Positions 25,858 through 34,650 of a stretch of 44,426 nucleotides of DNA are shown here, piece after piece. Numbering within the stretch: the stretch's first letter is position 1; every line of letters begins with the position of its first letter. The stretch is taken from assembly GCA_015232935.1 (NCBI GenBank), contig JADFYT010000002.1, positions 1 through 44,426 on the forward strand, written 5' to 3'. The DNA is from Desulfamplus sp. GTDB taxonomy: Bacteria; Desulfobacterota; Desulfobacteria; Desulfobacterales; Desulfobacteraceae. The notes beneath the pieces are model-generated. The model had not been told where the DNA came from and searched no databases. It was given only the letters and a program-made list of their open reading frames with translations. The translations under genes were made by a program, and so were the position numbers.

Positions 25858-25880
25858 TAAAAAAGCATTTTTTTCCCATT

Positions 25881-27380
25881 TTATGAAATATGCGGGATGT
25901 AGCTACGAATATACTGGAATAATGCCTCTGAATGAGATTCAAGTTTTTTCCGTATAAAATGAGTTTCAGGGCTATCAGGGTGCAATTCGTCTGTCATAGC
26001 AAGAAGAATAGTGTATAGATTTTTATGGGTGAATTGTATTAGATAGGATTTGAATGCATCGTTGAAAGAGGGCTTGAAGAGTTCACCAAAAGGTTTTTCA
26101 GCCTTTTTTATGTTTTTTGACAAGGTCGCGTTGTTTGACAGGTTCGTTGTTGTCTTTTTCTTCTCAAGTGCCCTGAAGAAGCCATTTAGCATGAAAGGTA
26201 TGACTTTGGCATCAACCATACAGTAGTCACCGGTTCCGTCAATCCGGTCTATACGCATTCTAAGTGTAAGATTGAGGAAAAACAGAAGAAGTCCCTTGTA
26301 CATATCTTCTGTTTTGTCGCTGCCTGAATCATTACAGGCTCCTTGCTCATGATTGCTCATTTTATTTTCAGTGCTACCATCAGCAACATCACCACCACCA
26401 CCACCATCACTTTTATTCTCCTCATGATAATTTTCTGGGGAGACATCAGTCTCTACAATAGCATCGTAACTCCTGACCGTAATCAGTTTTACATCAAATC
26501 CCTGTTCCGTTGGCCTGGTAATAAAATCACCTGCCGCATGGTGCCAGTGGGAAATATGCTCAAAGGTTTCAATATTGTAAAAGTGTGTGAGGATTTCAGA
26601 GGCTTTTTCATAAATTTCAAAGCATGCAGGGCTTGCGATGGTTGAAACGCTGCCATCACCATTCCACAGGTGAAGGTTGCAGGATTCGTCATTGTCAGTG
26701 CTTTTTGTCAGATGGAACTCTTTATATCCATCAAACCAGGTAGCCAGAAAAAAAGCGATCCCCATCCCTCTGCATGACATTGTTTCAATCTTGAATACTG
26801 TGGGAAGAGAGTTGTTTTCATCCAGTTCGTTCAGATGTTTCAGAAGATTGTATTCGTTATTAACAAGAGCAAGTCCGGGGGGAGATATCGCAGTATTTAG
26901 AACAAACGTAAGCGGCTCATTATATTCAGCTAAACCTTCAATCTCTTTAATCGAGACTTCAACTCTGGCTGGATGGTAAAAAGCACCATGTTTTTCAAGA
27001 TAGATGTCAATTTTGTCAAGAACTATTGGATTTATGTGAAAGTATTTTGAGATATCTGTAATTACAAGACTTTCGTTATTAGTTGTGCCCGTCAGGAGAT
27101 GGCTGTTATCAAGAAATTCTATTGGATTATCAAGGGACTTTACTGGATTATCAAGAGGGGCTATTGGATATTCCCTGTTCAGAATAAATCTTACCCCATC
27201 TTGCAATGCCTGGTAATTTTCGGACTGGATGAATTTTTGTGCCTGTTCAAAATATTCATGGATCAGTATTCCGTCTGAACCCTTTCCTGTTATGGGCATT
27301 TCCCACAAAGGAGAATCTTCTGTAATCACTCCTGGCAATCCTGAAATATGATATCGAAATGCTGGGCTTGAGTTTGTCAT
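25881..27380 (-). CDS. Unrecognised conserved-looking protein upstream of dsrA
   Basis: 499 residues; I do not recognise the family with confidence. No signal peptide or membrane segment is seen. The N-terminal third carries a short repeat (LDNPVKSLDNPIEFLDN, 76-92). Residues about 160-290 have a kinase-like feel (NEYNLLKHL, then AFFLATWFDGYKEFHL, then HWHHAAGDFI at 278-287, loosely like the HGDxH loop of aminoglycoside-phosphotransferase folds), but this is only an impression. Residues about 315-358 are a Gly/Asp/Asn/Glu-rich linker with five consecutive Gly. The C-terminal part has RIDRIDGTGDY (378-388) and helices. The start directly abuts the stop of the TPR gene, so the two are co-translated. 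A separate promoter follows for dsrA. Confidence 0.8.
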   Translation of the reverse strand: MTNSSPAFRYHISGLPGVITEDSPLWEMPITGKGSDGILIHEYFEQAQKFIQSENYQALQDGVRFILNREYPIAPLDNPVKSLDNPIEFLDNSHLLTGTTNNESLVITDISKYFHINPIVLDKIDIYLEKHGAFYHPARVEVSIKEIEGLAEYNEPLTFVLNTAISPPGLALVNNEYNLLKHLNELDENNSLPTVFKIETMSCRGMGIAFFLATWFDGYKEFHLTKSTDNDESCNLHLWNGDGSVSTIASPACFEIYEKASEILTHFYNIETFEHISHWHHAAGDFITRPTEQGFDVKLITVRSYDAIVETDVSPENYHEENKSDGGGGGDVADGSTENKMSNHEQGACNDSGSDKTEDMYKGLLLFFLNLTLRMRIDRIDGTGDYCMVDAKVIPFMLNGFFRALEKKKTTTNLSNNATLSKNIKKAEKPFGELFKPSFNDAFKSYLIQFTHKNLYTILLAMTDELHPDSPETHFIRKKLESHSEALFQYIRSYIPHIS

Positions 27381-28058
27381 CTATTTTCTGTACAGGGCAA
27401 GCTCTTGTTTCATGGCATCGGCGACCTTGAATCCTAATGACTCAGCCTTGTCACAATGCAATATTGCCAGGTCGTAATCTTTTTGTTCAAGGTATGCTAC
27501 TGCCAGATTATTGTGGGCAATAGGGAATTCAGGTTGAACCTTAACAGCTTCCAGGTTTGCCTTTATGGACTCTTCAATCAGTCCTTTCATAAGGTATGCG
27601 TTTCCAAGAGTTGTGTATGCCTGTACAAATTTTGCATTATGTATAATGGCTTTGCGAAGATTTTTTATGGCAAGGTCAAGTTTCTCCTCGTCCTCTTTTT
27701 CATCTTTGCCATCAATCAACTGAAGAAGCACAAAACCAATATTGGCATAACCCTCTGCAAAGCCTGCTCTTGCTTTTGTAGCATACTTGTTGTATCTTAG
27801 GCAACCCTCAAGGTCATTTCTCTGGAGGCAGATACCTCCAAGTAGCACATATGCTTCAGCAAGCGACGGGCTGCATTCAACAGCATCGTGAAGAGCATTC
27901 TCTGCGGCGTCATACTCCTGCTTTCCCATCAGGGCTACGGCAAGGTTATAGTGTGTTGTTCCACATTCGGCGTTACCTTTGAGTTGCATACGCAATTTTT
28001 CAATATATTCATCAGAATTTTTTGGTTTTGTTCTTTCTGATATTTTTTCTTCTGTCAT
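27381..28058 (-). CDS. Tetratricopeptide repeat protein
   Basis: 225 residues made of TPR-type helical pairs: THYNLAVALMGKQEYDAAENALHDAV, AEAYVLLGGICLQRNDLEGCLRYNK, GYANIGFVLLQL, VQAYTTLGNAYLMKGLIEESIK and AHNNLAVAYLEQKDYDLAILHCDKAE. A charged stretch (KDEKEDEEKLD) interrupts one repeat. No signal peptide, so it is probably a cytoplasmic scaffold. I use the ATG at 28058 (AAGGA upstream). A longer frame to 28193 would run through the intergenic hairpin repeat and is unlikely. It is transcribed with the unrecognised gene immediately downstream, just before the dsr operon. Confidence 0.88.
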   Translation of the reverse strand: MTEEKISERTKPKNSDEYIEKLRMQLKGNAECGTTHYNLAVALMGKQEYDAAENALHDAVECSPSLAEAYVLLGGICLQRNDLEGCLRYNKYATKARAGFAEGYANIGFVLLQLIDGKDEKEDEEKLDLAIKNLRKAIIHNAKFVQAYTTLGNAYLMKGLIEESIKANLEAVKVQPEFPIAHNNLAVAYLEQKDYDLAILHCDKAESLGFKVADAMKQELALYRK

Positions 28059-28166
28059 TATGTACTGATCCTTAAAAACCGTCTTTGATATATATTTAGG
28101 AAAACAGGATGATATCCAAACAGGATCATCCTTTATGAATAGACATTCATGGCCTTTGTGTGGCCA

Positions 28167-28205
28167 CCCCGAATCATGAAAACAAGAATGCATTTTCGTG
28201 GTAAA
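28167..28205 (+). repeat. Intergenic hairpin repeat, copy 3
   Basis: CCCCGAAT, CATGAAAAC, AAGAATGC, ATTTTCGTG, GTAAA. The outer stem is repaired here (CATGAAAA with TTTTCGTG, allowing one T-G pair), where copies 1 and 2 have a mismatch. Written on the plus strand it has the same sense as copies 1 and 2, but the gene it precedes is on the minus strand. Confidence 0.65.
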
Positions 28206-28211
28206 AAAGGC

Positions 28212-28240
28212 ATTCTATTTTTAACAATCCCTTCTGTCAA
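28212..28240 (-). promoter_or_regulatory. Sigma-70 type promoter of the TPR gene
   Basis: Minus-strand TTGACA (28240-28235), a 17-base spacer and TAGAAT (28217-28212). Transcription would begin near 28205, at the edge of the hairpin repeat. Confidence 0.65.
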
Positions 28241-28374
28241 GGTAAAAATAAACCTCGTAAAAGCAATAGAGTTCCTTGAAAACCGGACTTTACTCCTTTG
28301 ATTCTACTGTGGATGAGAAGTCAGTTTTGCAGGCGGTCTGATGTACGGGATTCCAAATCTGTTGTGATGTTACA

Positions 28375-30915
28375 TCATTTTACCATAAAAGATACGCTCT
28401 CTTTGGAGTTTACGGTTCCCGCGACATCAATCAATTCTGCGGAAACCATGTGATATCCTCTCTGGATTTTCCATTCAAGGGCATGATTGGACTTGAATCT
28501 GCTTATCCTTGAGTTTTCTTGTTTTTCCTGTTCTGAAAGGCTGTGGTTTCTATTTTCCGGTTTTGACCTTTTAAACCCGTTTTTGTCAAGAACCTCCTGT
28601 CCGTTAACCATCCATTTTAAACGCATGTCAGGAGGTATTCCGGTCACCTTGAACTCCATATACTCAAGTTCATCAGGAATCCTTGGATCCATTGCGACTT
28701 CAAGCCCGTTAACAGGATTTATAAAATAAAACGCCGGCTTGTTTTTTATGTTTTTGAAATCTTTATGATTTCCACTTTTGTAAGTATCACAATTTTTTTT
28801 TGTATCTGAAACGCTATTGTGTTGTTCAGGATCCATACTCATGGATATGCTGCTTGTAGAGCCGTCCATATCACAGTAAGCATGCATATCGCAGGATTTG
28901 GATATATGTATTTTTGACGCTCTTTCCGAAACAAACCATTCTGTTTTTATTGCACATTGAGATTTTTCTGCGATGCAAGGCTTTTCTTTTATATGTTCAC
29001 AATGTCTTTCTTTTATATGTGCAAGACATATATCCTTTTGAGTCAGCCTTGGGCTCATATAAAGGGGCATGTGTTCATCAGTGCCTTTCATGCGGTTTAA
29101 CTCTGCAAACAGACTTCTAAGCACAATAGCAGGGCCTCGTGAGCCGGTAAGTTCAATTGTGGCAGAACCATCAAGATTACCCATCCAGACTCCGGCTGTA
29201 TATCGGCTGTTATATCCCATTGCCCAGGCATCCTTGTAGTCGCTTGATGTGCCGGTTTTAACAGCGGTCTGAACCGGAAAATTAAGAATATCCCCTTCTC
29301 CGAACTCAAGTTGTCTGGAGCCCGGATCAGAAAGGATATTCCCGATAATTGATGCCGCCTCTTCTGAAAAAACAGCGATGGAAGAATCGTAAAAATTTTC
29401 TCCTTTAAAATCACAAAAAGGGGTAAGGGGAATAAACCTGCCTGAGTTTGCAAGTACGCTGTATGCCTGTACCATGTCGTACAAAGAGACCTCTCCATTG
29501 CCAAGAGCAAGGCCATCTCCATAGAAATCAGGATGGCGGCCAAGGGTTGTAATGCCAAGCAGCTTGAGCTTTTCAAGATACTCTTCAACCCCTGTGAACC
29601 GTATTGTTTTTACTGCCGGAATGTTAAGAGAGTTGCCAAGAGCGTTTCTCAGGGTAACGTTTCCGTAATGGATGCGGCTGTAGTTGTGATATGTATGAAT
29701 TCCAGCCCCTACAGGCTCTTGCAGTGGAGAATCGTCAATAAGGATTGCCGCACTCCAACCCTTTTCCAGAGCAAGTGCGTATAAAAAAGGCTTCATGGCA
29801 GAACCTGGCTGACGTGGAGTATTGACCGAATCAATATATTGAGTGCCAGATCGGGTATTTTCGCTTTTGAATTGCATACCTTGATCATCAAAGGCAGAAC
29901 CTACCGCCCAGGCCAGTATCTCGCCTGTGCCATGCTCGGCAATCAGCACCGCTGCGTTAGCCACGTTATGGCTGTCAAGATTTTCAAGGGCTGTTGCCAG
30001 GATTTTCTGGACTTTGTTTTGAAGCATTTCGTCAAGAGAAGTTCTGATATCAGGCTTGGCCCTGTCACTAAAATGGGCTGCCTGAAGATTTTTGTAAACA
30101 TGGCGTACAAAGTGGGGGGCATCTACATAAAGATCGGGTCGTTTCAGATCAAAAGACAGCTCTTTTAGCTGAATCCACTGAGTCTCTGTCAAAAGCTTTG
30201 CTGATATTGCCCGTTGTGCAAGTCTTTCAAGCGGGCGGTTTATTTCATCAGGATTGTTATAAAGATCATATGCCGAAGGTGCCCTTACCAATGTGGCAAC
30301 AGCCAGAATCTCTTTGGGACTTAATGTCTCAAGGCTTCGATCAAAATAGAAGCGTGATGCCTGCACAACTCCGCGTCTGTTTGATGCGTACGGCACTTGA
30401 TTGAGGTAAAATTCCAGAATGTCTGATTTTGAGTTGCTCATCTCTAATTTGCAGGCTTCAAACCCCTCAATCCACCTTGACCAGATGGTTCTTTTTCTGG
30501 GATGTATCATTCGGATGACCTGTTCGGTTATAGTGCTTGCACCTCTGACTGCCCTGAATGCCATAATATTCTGCATAAGTGCGTGGATTCTTGCTGACCA
30601 GTCTATTCCATTGTGGTCATAAAAACGGCGATCTTCGGAAAGAATAAATATCTTTTGAATCAACTCGGGTATCTCGTGCAAAAGAACATGGTCGCTTTGA
30701 TTCCAGTGAGTTGCATAGGTGGTGTTGAGCGGGACTCCATTTCTGTCAATCAGCAGTGGCTGGGCAATGGTGTCAGCCATCATAACCTTATGGCTCAAGG
30801 ATGCGGGAAGAGGCAGCATATCGATATATGTTATGAAGCATAGGATGATAATCGATGTGCCAGTCAGCATCAATGCAATTATTGTAAGTTTATGTCTGCT
30901 CAATCGTGCTCGCAA
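28375..30915 (-). CDS. pbpC: Penicillin-binding protein 1C
   Basis: 846 residues. One N-terminal membrane anchor (about 10-32) is followed by a glycosyltransferase domain with SEDRRFYDHNGID (93-105) and GASTITEQVIRM. The transpeptidase domain has S372-AMK, S429-LN and K553-TGTS. A C-terminal PBP1C-type domain contains NPVNGLEVAMDPRIP and WMVNGQEV. It polymerises and possibly cross-links peptidoglycan on the outer face of the membrane. Between the transpeptidase and C-terminal domains lies a Lys/His/Cys/Ser-rich stretch (about 640-735) that is longer and more irregular than normal, including HIKERHCEHIKEK. No alpha-2-macroglobulin (yfhM-like) gene, its frequent neighbour elsewhere, is adjacent. 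It is transcribed divergently from the diguanylate cyclase. Confidence 0.93.
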   Translation of the reverse strand: MRARLSRHKLTIIALMLTGTSIIILCFITYIDMLPLPASLSHKVMMADTIAQPLLIDRNGVPLNTTYATHWNQSDHVLLHEIPELIQKIFILSEDRRFYDHNGIDWSARIHALMQNIMAFRAVRGASTITEQVIRMIHPRKRTIWSRWIEGFEACKLEMSNSKSDILEFYLNQVPYASNRRGVVQASRFYFDRSLETLSPKEILAVATLVRAPSAYDLYNNPDEINRPLERLAQRAISAKLLTETQWIQLKELSFDLKRPDLYVDAPHFVRHVYKNLQAAHFSDRAKPDIRTSLDEMLQNKVQKILATALENLDSHNVANAAVLIAEHGTGEILAWAVGSAFDDQGMQFKSENTRSGTQYIDSVNTPRQPGSAMKPFLYALALEKGWSAAILIDDSPLQEPVGAGIHTYHNYSRIHYGNVTLRNALGNSLNIPAVKTIRFTGVEEYLEKLKLLGITTLGRHPDFYGDGLALGNGEVSLYDMVQAYSVLANSGRFIPLTPFCDFKGENFYDSSIAVFSEEAASIIGNILSDPGSRQLEFGEGDILNFPVQTAVKTGTSSDYKDAWAMGYNSRYTAGVWMGNLDGSATIELTGSRGPAIVLRSLFAELNRMKGTDEHMPLYMSPRLTQKDICLAHIKERHCEHIKEKPCIAEKSQCAIKTEWFVSERASKIHISKSCDMHAYCDMDGSTSSISMSMDPEQHNSVSDTKKNCDTYKSGNHKDFKNIKNKPAFYFINPVNGLEVAMDPRIPDELEYMEFKVTGIPPDMRLKWMVNGQEVLDKNGFKRSKPENRNHSLSEQEKQENSRISRFKSNHALEWKIQRGYHMVSAELIDVAGTVNSKESVSFMVK

Positions 30916-30957
30916 TTTACCGTAAAAATGTCTATTATTTTTATAATCTCAATAGAG

Positions 30958-30987
30958 TTGACTAAAGAAGCAAAACAGGTTCATAAT
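30958..30987 (+). promoter_or_regulatory. Promoter of the diguanylate cyclase gene
   Basis: TTGACT (30958-30963), an 18-base spacer and CATAAT (30982-30987), in the divergent intergenic region, about 65 bases before the start codon. Confidence 0.5.
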
Positions 30988-31053
30988 ATCCAAACAAACT
31001 AAATAATGAAAGATATGTAAATAAAAAATAGCAAAGGGCATGGAACACTCAAT

Positions 31054-32406
31054 ATGACAGAGTCAGAACAGCGAAAATATTATATTGAAAACAAGAAATT
31101 AACCCTTCTTGTTAATAATCTTGCATCCAATATGCCTGGCACTGTTATAAACAGCCTTATTATATCTGCGGTACTTTGGAAAATTATTCCATCCAGCAAG
31201 GTTTTTGTGTGGGCTTGTGCCAATATTGTTTTCGTGATTATCCGTTATACAGGACTTGTGCTATACCGCAGAGGTGTCAGGTCTGAGGATATCACTTTCT
31301 GGAAACGGCTGCTTTTTTTCTCGTTTCTGGTCTCAGGCCTTCTTTTTGGTTCTTGTGCCATATTTCTTGTTGATCCCGCAAGGCCTGAATATACTGTATT
31401 TTTATATTTTGTACTGGGTGGCATGGTTGCGGGAAGCCTTGGATCATACCACAACCATCTTCCTGTTTTTTTTGTATATTCCAGTACTGTATTTCTTGTC
31501 CCGACTATAGCTATCTACAGCTTGAACACCACTATAACCACCAATATATCAATCCTGGGAATTGTTTTTTACCTGCTGTCGTCTGTTAATGCCAGAAAAA
31601 TGAACACTGACCTGAGTGAATCTTTGGCACTTCGCTATGATAACAACCTGCTTATAAAAAATCTTCATCTGGAAAAAAAGAACACAGAGCTTCTCAATGC
31701 CCAGTTGATGGAAAAAAATCATGAGCTCAAATCTCTGACACGAATTGATCCTTTGACAGGTCTTAAAAACAGGCGCTACCTGTTTGAGGAATTCACCCCG
31801 CAGAATACCAGAATCATGGAGAAAAAATGGCTTGAAATTCAGGGTAAAAACAAGCGGTCACCATCAGATCAGTATGGATATGGTATTTTTATGCTTGATA
31901 TTGACAAGTTCAAGCTGGTTAACGATAACTTTGGCCATGATTCGGGCGATATGGTTTTAAAGCAGTTCAGCTCAAGGCTTACTGAAAAAGTCAGAAATGA
32001 TGATGTGGTTGCAAGGGTAGGGGGCGAAGAGTTTATTATTGTTCTTACAGATACTGATGAGATGTATCTGGCTCAATTTGCTGAAATAGTAAGAAGCCAC
32101 ATTGAGTCTTCCACGTTCAATATAACTCAGGGAAGATCTATAAATATAGCTACATCCATAGGATTTGTTTTCTACCCGTTTTTTCATCATTTTCCAATGA
32201 GGATGAGTTTTGAGCAGATGATCTCTCTTGCTGACAAAGGGCTTTATCATGCTAAACAGAACGGAAGGAATATCAGCGTAAGGGTACGCTGCACAGAGCA
32301 TGAGAGCAATGATGCCGGAATTGTTGATAAAATAGCTTCAAATACAGCCAATGCCATTGAAAACGGGTTGATTTACTTCGAGATGTGCTCTGCCAGGCCT
32401 TCATGA
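31054..32406 (+). CDS. Membrane-bound diguanylate cyclase (GGEEF)
   Basis: 450 residues. The N-terminal half has about five to six membrane segments (residues 28-180) of a sensor type I cannot name. A coiled coil (about 195-228) leads into the GGDEF domain starting at LTRIDPLTGLKNRRYL. The active-site motif is GGEEF (323-327), and the inhibitory I-site RNDD (314-317) sits exactly five residues before it, so both c-di-GMP synthesis and product inhibition should be intact. A polar stretch (KNKRSPSDQYGYG, about 265-277) slightly enlarges the domain. It probably signals surface or redox state; no effector is encoded next to it. Confidence 0.93.
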   Translation: MTESEQRKYYIENKKLTLLVNNLASNMPGTVINSLIISAVLWKIIPSSKVFVWACANIVFVIIRYTGLVLYRRGVRSEDITFWKRLLFFSFLVSGLLFGSCAIFLVDPARPEYTVFLYFVLGGMVAGSLGSYHNHLPVFFVYSSTVFLVPTIAIYSLNTTITTNISILGIVFYLLSSVNARKMNTDLSESLALRYDNNLLIKNLHLEKKNTELLNAQLMEKNHELKSLTRIDPLTGLKNRRYLFEEFTPQNTRIMEKKWLEIQGKNKRSPSDQYGYGIFMLDIDKFKLVNDNFGHDSGDMVLKQFSSRLTEKVRNDDVVARVGGEEFIIVLTDTDEMYLAQFAEIVRSHIESSTFNITQGRSINIATSIGFVFYPFFHHFPMRMSFEQMISLADKGLYHAKQNGRNISVRVRCTEHESNDAGIVDKIASNTANAIENGLIYFEMCSARPS

Positions 32407-32492
32407 AAAAAACAAAATGTAAGATATTTATGACAAGAGATGAAGGATACCTACATTTCAACATATTGGTCTTGTTGAGGATTTAATATATT

Positions 32493-33341
32493 ATGAGTTC
32501 TTTTGAGGAAAACAGCAAAAAATCTGCCATTGAGTGGCATGAAAGATATTCAGAGAAAAACATCAATATAACCTTTTTGGGTTCAGAAGAGCATTTTGCA
32601 CATGTCATTGATCCTGTTCACGATCTTCTTGCACAACATCAATCTGTACTATCTGAAGCGATCCGTGGTGCCCTTTCCACTCTTGAAGTACCTGTTGAAC
32701 TCAAGCTCTATGTTGCAGGGCAGTGTCCCCATTGCCCTGGTGTGATACGTGCCCTTGTTCCTCTTGCGGCAGAGTTTGAAAAAATCCACTTGACCATAAT
32801 TGATGGAACCATGCACGCAGATCTCGCATCCTCGGACAGCATAATGTCAGTGCCATCTGTTGTCCTGGACAACGGCTTTAGATGGACAGGTTCTGTTAAT
32901 CCCGAAGAGATTGCAGATATTATCGCCAACCGTGATCTGTCAAATTTGAGCACATCTTCACTCAAAACGATACTTGAAGAGGGAAAAGCCCGGTGGATCG
33001 CCCGTCAGATGCTGGATTGCAAAACCATGTTCCCGGGATTTACAGCCCTCATTACCCATGAAACCTGGTCGGTTCGGCTGGGTGCAATGGTTGTTCTGGA
33101 GAGTATTGCGGAACAATCTCCTGAACTTGCCTTGACCATTGCCCCTGAACTTCTTGGCCGGTTTAGCGATATCGCTGATACTCCAACTCAAGGAGATATC
33201 CTGTACGCACTGGGGGAGATTGGCGATGAGTCTGTAAAAAAGCAGATAACCGGATTGATGAACCGTATAAGCCATCCTGAAGTTATGGAGGCGGCAAAGG
33301 CGGCTGTAGAGTCCATTGAATCAAGATCGGCAATCTCGTAA
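32493..33341 (+). CDS. Thioredoxin-like protein with C-terminal HEAT-type repeats
   Basis: 282 residues. After a polar N-terminus, residues about 68-150 resemble a thioredoxin/glutaredoxin fold (VELKLYVAGQCPHCPGVIRALVPLA) with a CPHC active site (C78, C81) and cis-Pro in SVPSVVLDNG. Residues about 180-280 are HEAT-like helices: WSVRLGAMVVLESIAEQSPELALTIAPELL, DILYALGEIGDESVKKQI, VMEAAKAAVESI. No signal peptide, so cytoplasmic. It is probably a disulfide or persulfide exchange protein docking onto a partner through the HEAT part; the partner is unknown. It converges with the ZIP transporter 16 bases away. Confidence 0.8.
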   Translation: MSSFEENSKKSAIEWHERYSEKNINITFLGSEEHFAHVIDPVHDLLAQHQSVLSEAIRGALSTLEVPVELKLYVAGQCPHCPGVIRALVPLAAEFEKIHLTIIDGTMHADLASSDSIMSVPSVVLDNGFRWTGSVNPEEIADIIANRDLSNLSTSSLKTILEEGKARWIARQMLDCKTMFPGFTALITHETWSVRLGAMVVLESIAEQSPELALTIAPELLGRFSDIADTPTQGDILYALGEIGDESVKKQITGLMNRISHPEVMEAAKAAVESIESRSAIS

Positions 33342-33357
33342 AAGTCATCTCCCCTGT

Positions 33358-34167
33358 TTATCCCAGAGCAACATCCAGAGTCATCATGACCGCAAAGCCT
33401 ATCATGGCACCTATTGTTGCAGCATCACTGTGTTTGTCTGACTTGCCTTCCGGAATAAGCTCTTCTACCACAACATAGATCATGGCTCCGGCAGCAAAGG
33501 CAAGTGCGTATGGCAAAATAGGACGCATGGTCAGTACCGCGTAGGCACCAACAACACCCGCAACAGGTTCAACAATACCGGACATCTGACCATACCAGAA
33601 TGCCTTCATTTTGGAGAACCCCTCTCTTCTTAAGGGGACAGATACAGCCGCTCCTTCGGGAAAATTCTGTATCCCGATGCCTATAGCCAGTGCAATGGCA
33701 CCTGCCAGTGAGGCAGACGGAAATCCTGATGCAGCCGCACCAAAGGCAACTCCCACTGCCAGACCTTCGGGGATGTTGTGCAGTGTAATTGCAAGTACCA
33801 GCAGTACACTTCTCTGCCAGCTTGTTTTTACACCTTCGGCATCAGAGGTTTTCATACCGGAATGAAGATGAGGAAGGGTTTTATCAATCACCCATAAAAA
33901 CAGCCCTCCAGAAAGAAAACCAATCAGGGGTGGAACCCAGGGGATCATTCCGATCTCTTCTGCCATAGATATTGATGGTGATAGCAGAGACCAGAAACTT
34001 GCGGCGATCATTACGCCCGAGGCAAACCCGAGCATACCGTTAAAGATCTCTTTTTTGATTGTAGTAAAAAAGAAAACTACAGAGGCTCCCAATGCGGTTA
34101 CACCCCATGTAAAACATGTGCCTAAAAGTGCCTGTACAACCGGATCAATTCCTTTGAACCATTCCAT
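33358..34167 (-). CDS. ZIP-family divalent metal transporter
   Basis: 269 residues with about eight membrane segments. The metal-site motifs are HNIPEG (130-135) and [10 protein letters not shown] (167-176), with EELIPEG near the C-terminus. The cytoplasmic loop between segments three and four contains two histidines (HLHSG) as in ZIP transporters. Family members import zinc, iron or manganese into the cytoplasm; the metal cannot be predicted. It resembles the GufA-like bacterial subgroup. No metal-regulator site is evident upstream. Confidence 0.92.
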   Translation of the reverse strand: MEWFKGIDPVVQALLGTCFTWGVTALGASVVFFFTTIKKEIFNGMLGFASGVMIAASFWSLLSPSISMAEEIGMIPWVPPLIGFLSGGLFLWVIDKTLPHLHSGMKTSDAEGVKTSWQRSVLLVLAITLHNIPEGLAVGVAFGAAASGFPSASLAGAIALAIGIGIQNFPEGAAVSVPLRREGFSKMKAFWYGQMSGIVEPVAGVVGAYAVLTMRPILPYALAFAAGAMIYVVVEELIPEGKSDKHSDAATIGAMIGFAVMMTLDVALG

Positions 34168-34200
34168 TTTTTTTACATCCCTTCCTTAACTGTATTTTTG

Positions 34201-34614
34201 TTAAAAATCATTTTTGTTTTTATGCAAACGTACCGCAAAAACCCGGCTGCGGAGAGATTCGTTGCAGCCTCCCCAGAACTCAAGTCCGTGGCGGAAGTCA
34301 AACCCCCATGCTGTCTTGCGGTTATCTGGATATTGATGATCCCTTTTCTCTCCAGACCACACCCACAGCCAGGATGAGGATGACGGTTTTATTTTACAAT
34401 TACTTGGTACTGACTTGTCATACAGATCTTTCAGTTCACAAAGCATCGGCATCCTCCAGCCCCCTTCGTCCAGTCCCAGTTTTTTTACCCATTCGCTTGC
34501 CTCATACCAGTTGATATCCTGATCAGGGCCAAGGTGCCATTCCAGTTCTGAATGATTTGGATCCTGAATGATGTCAGGTGTATTTTTTACCCTTGATTTC
34601 ATTTTTCTAACCAT
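34201..34614 (-). CDS. DUF1566 (Lcl C-terminal-like) domain protein
   Basis: 137 residues. The phrase NWYEASEWVKKLGLDEGGWRMPMLCELKDLYD and the C-terminal SRVFAVRLHK match the DUF1566/Lcl-type fold related to sulfatase-modifying-factor and lectin-like domains. There is no signal peptide in the frame chosen. Starts at 34614 or 34602 are both possible and neither has a strong Shine-Dalgarno. It lies alone between the ZIP and DUF3999 genes and its role is unknown. Confidence 0.75.
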   Translation of the reverse strand: MVRKMKSRVKNTPDIIQDPNHSELEWHLGPDQDINWYEASEWVKKLGLDEGGWRMPMLCELKDLYDKSVPSNCKIKPSSSSWLWVWSGEKRDHQYPDNRKTAWGFDFRHGLEFWGGCNESLRSRVFAVRLHKNKNDF

Positions 34615-34650
34615 AGCTCATTGAATTTTCTCAAGTTGAAGATAGTGAAC

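Larger units (their letters stand above)
28059..28374. other. Intergenic region between the TPR gene and pbpC (316 bp)
   Basis: No gene is supported. It holds a good minus-strand promoter (28212-28240) and hairpin repeat copy 3 (28167-28205), placed at the predicted start of the TPR transcript. The remainder shows nothing I recognise. Confidence 0.5.

Noticed and set aside
26343-26645. Plus-strand ORF with a run of Thr codons
   Set aside because: It is the mirror of the Gly/Asp linker (GGN codons) of the unrecognised minus-strand gene.
28059-28193. Upstream extension of the TPR protein (45 more codons)
   Set aside because: It would translate the intergenic hairpin repeat and overlap the predicted transcript start near 28205; the ATG at 28058 has AAGGA upstream.
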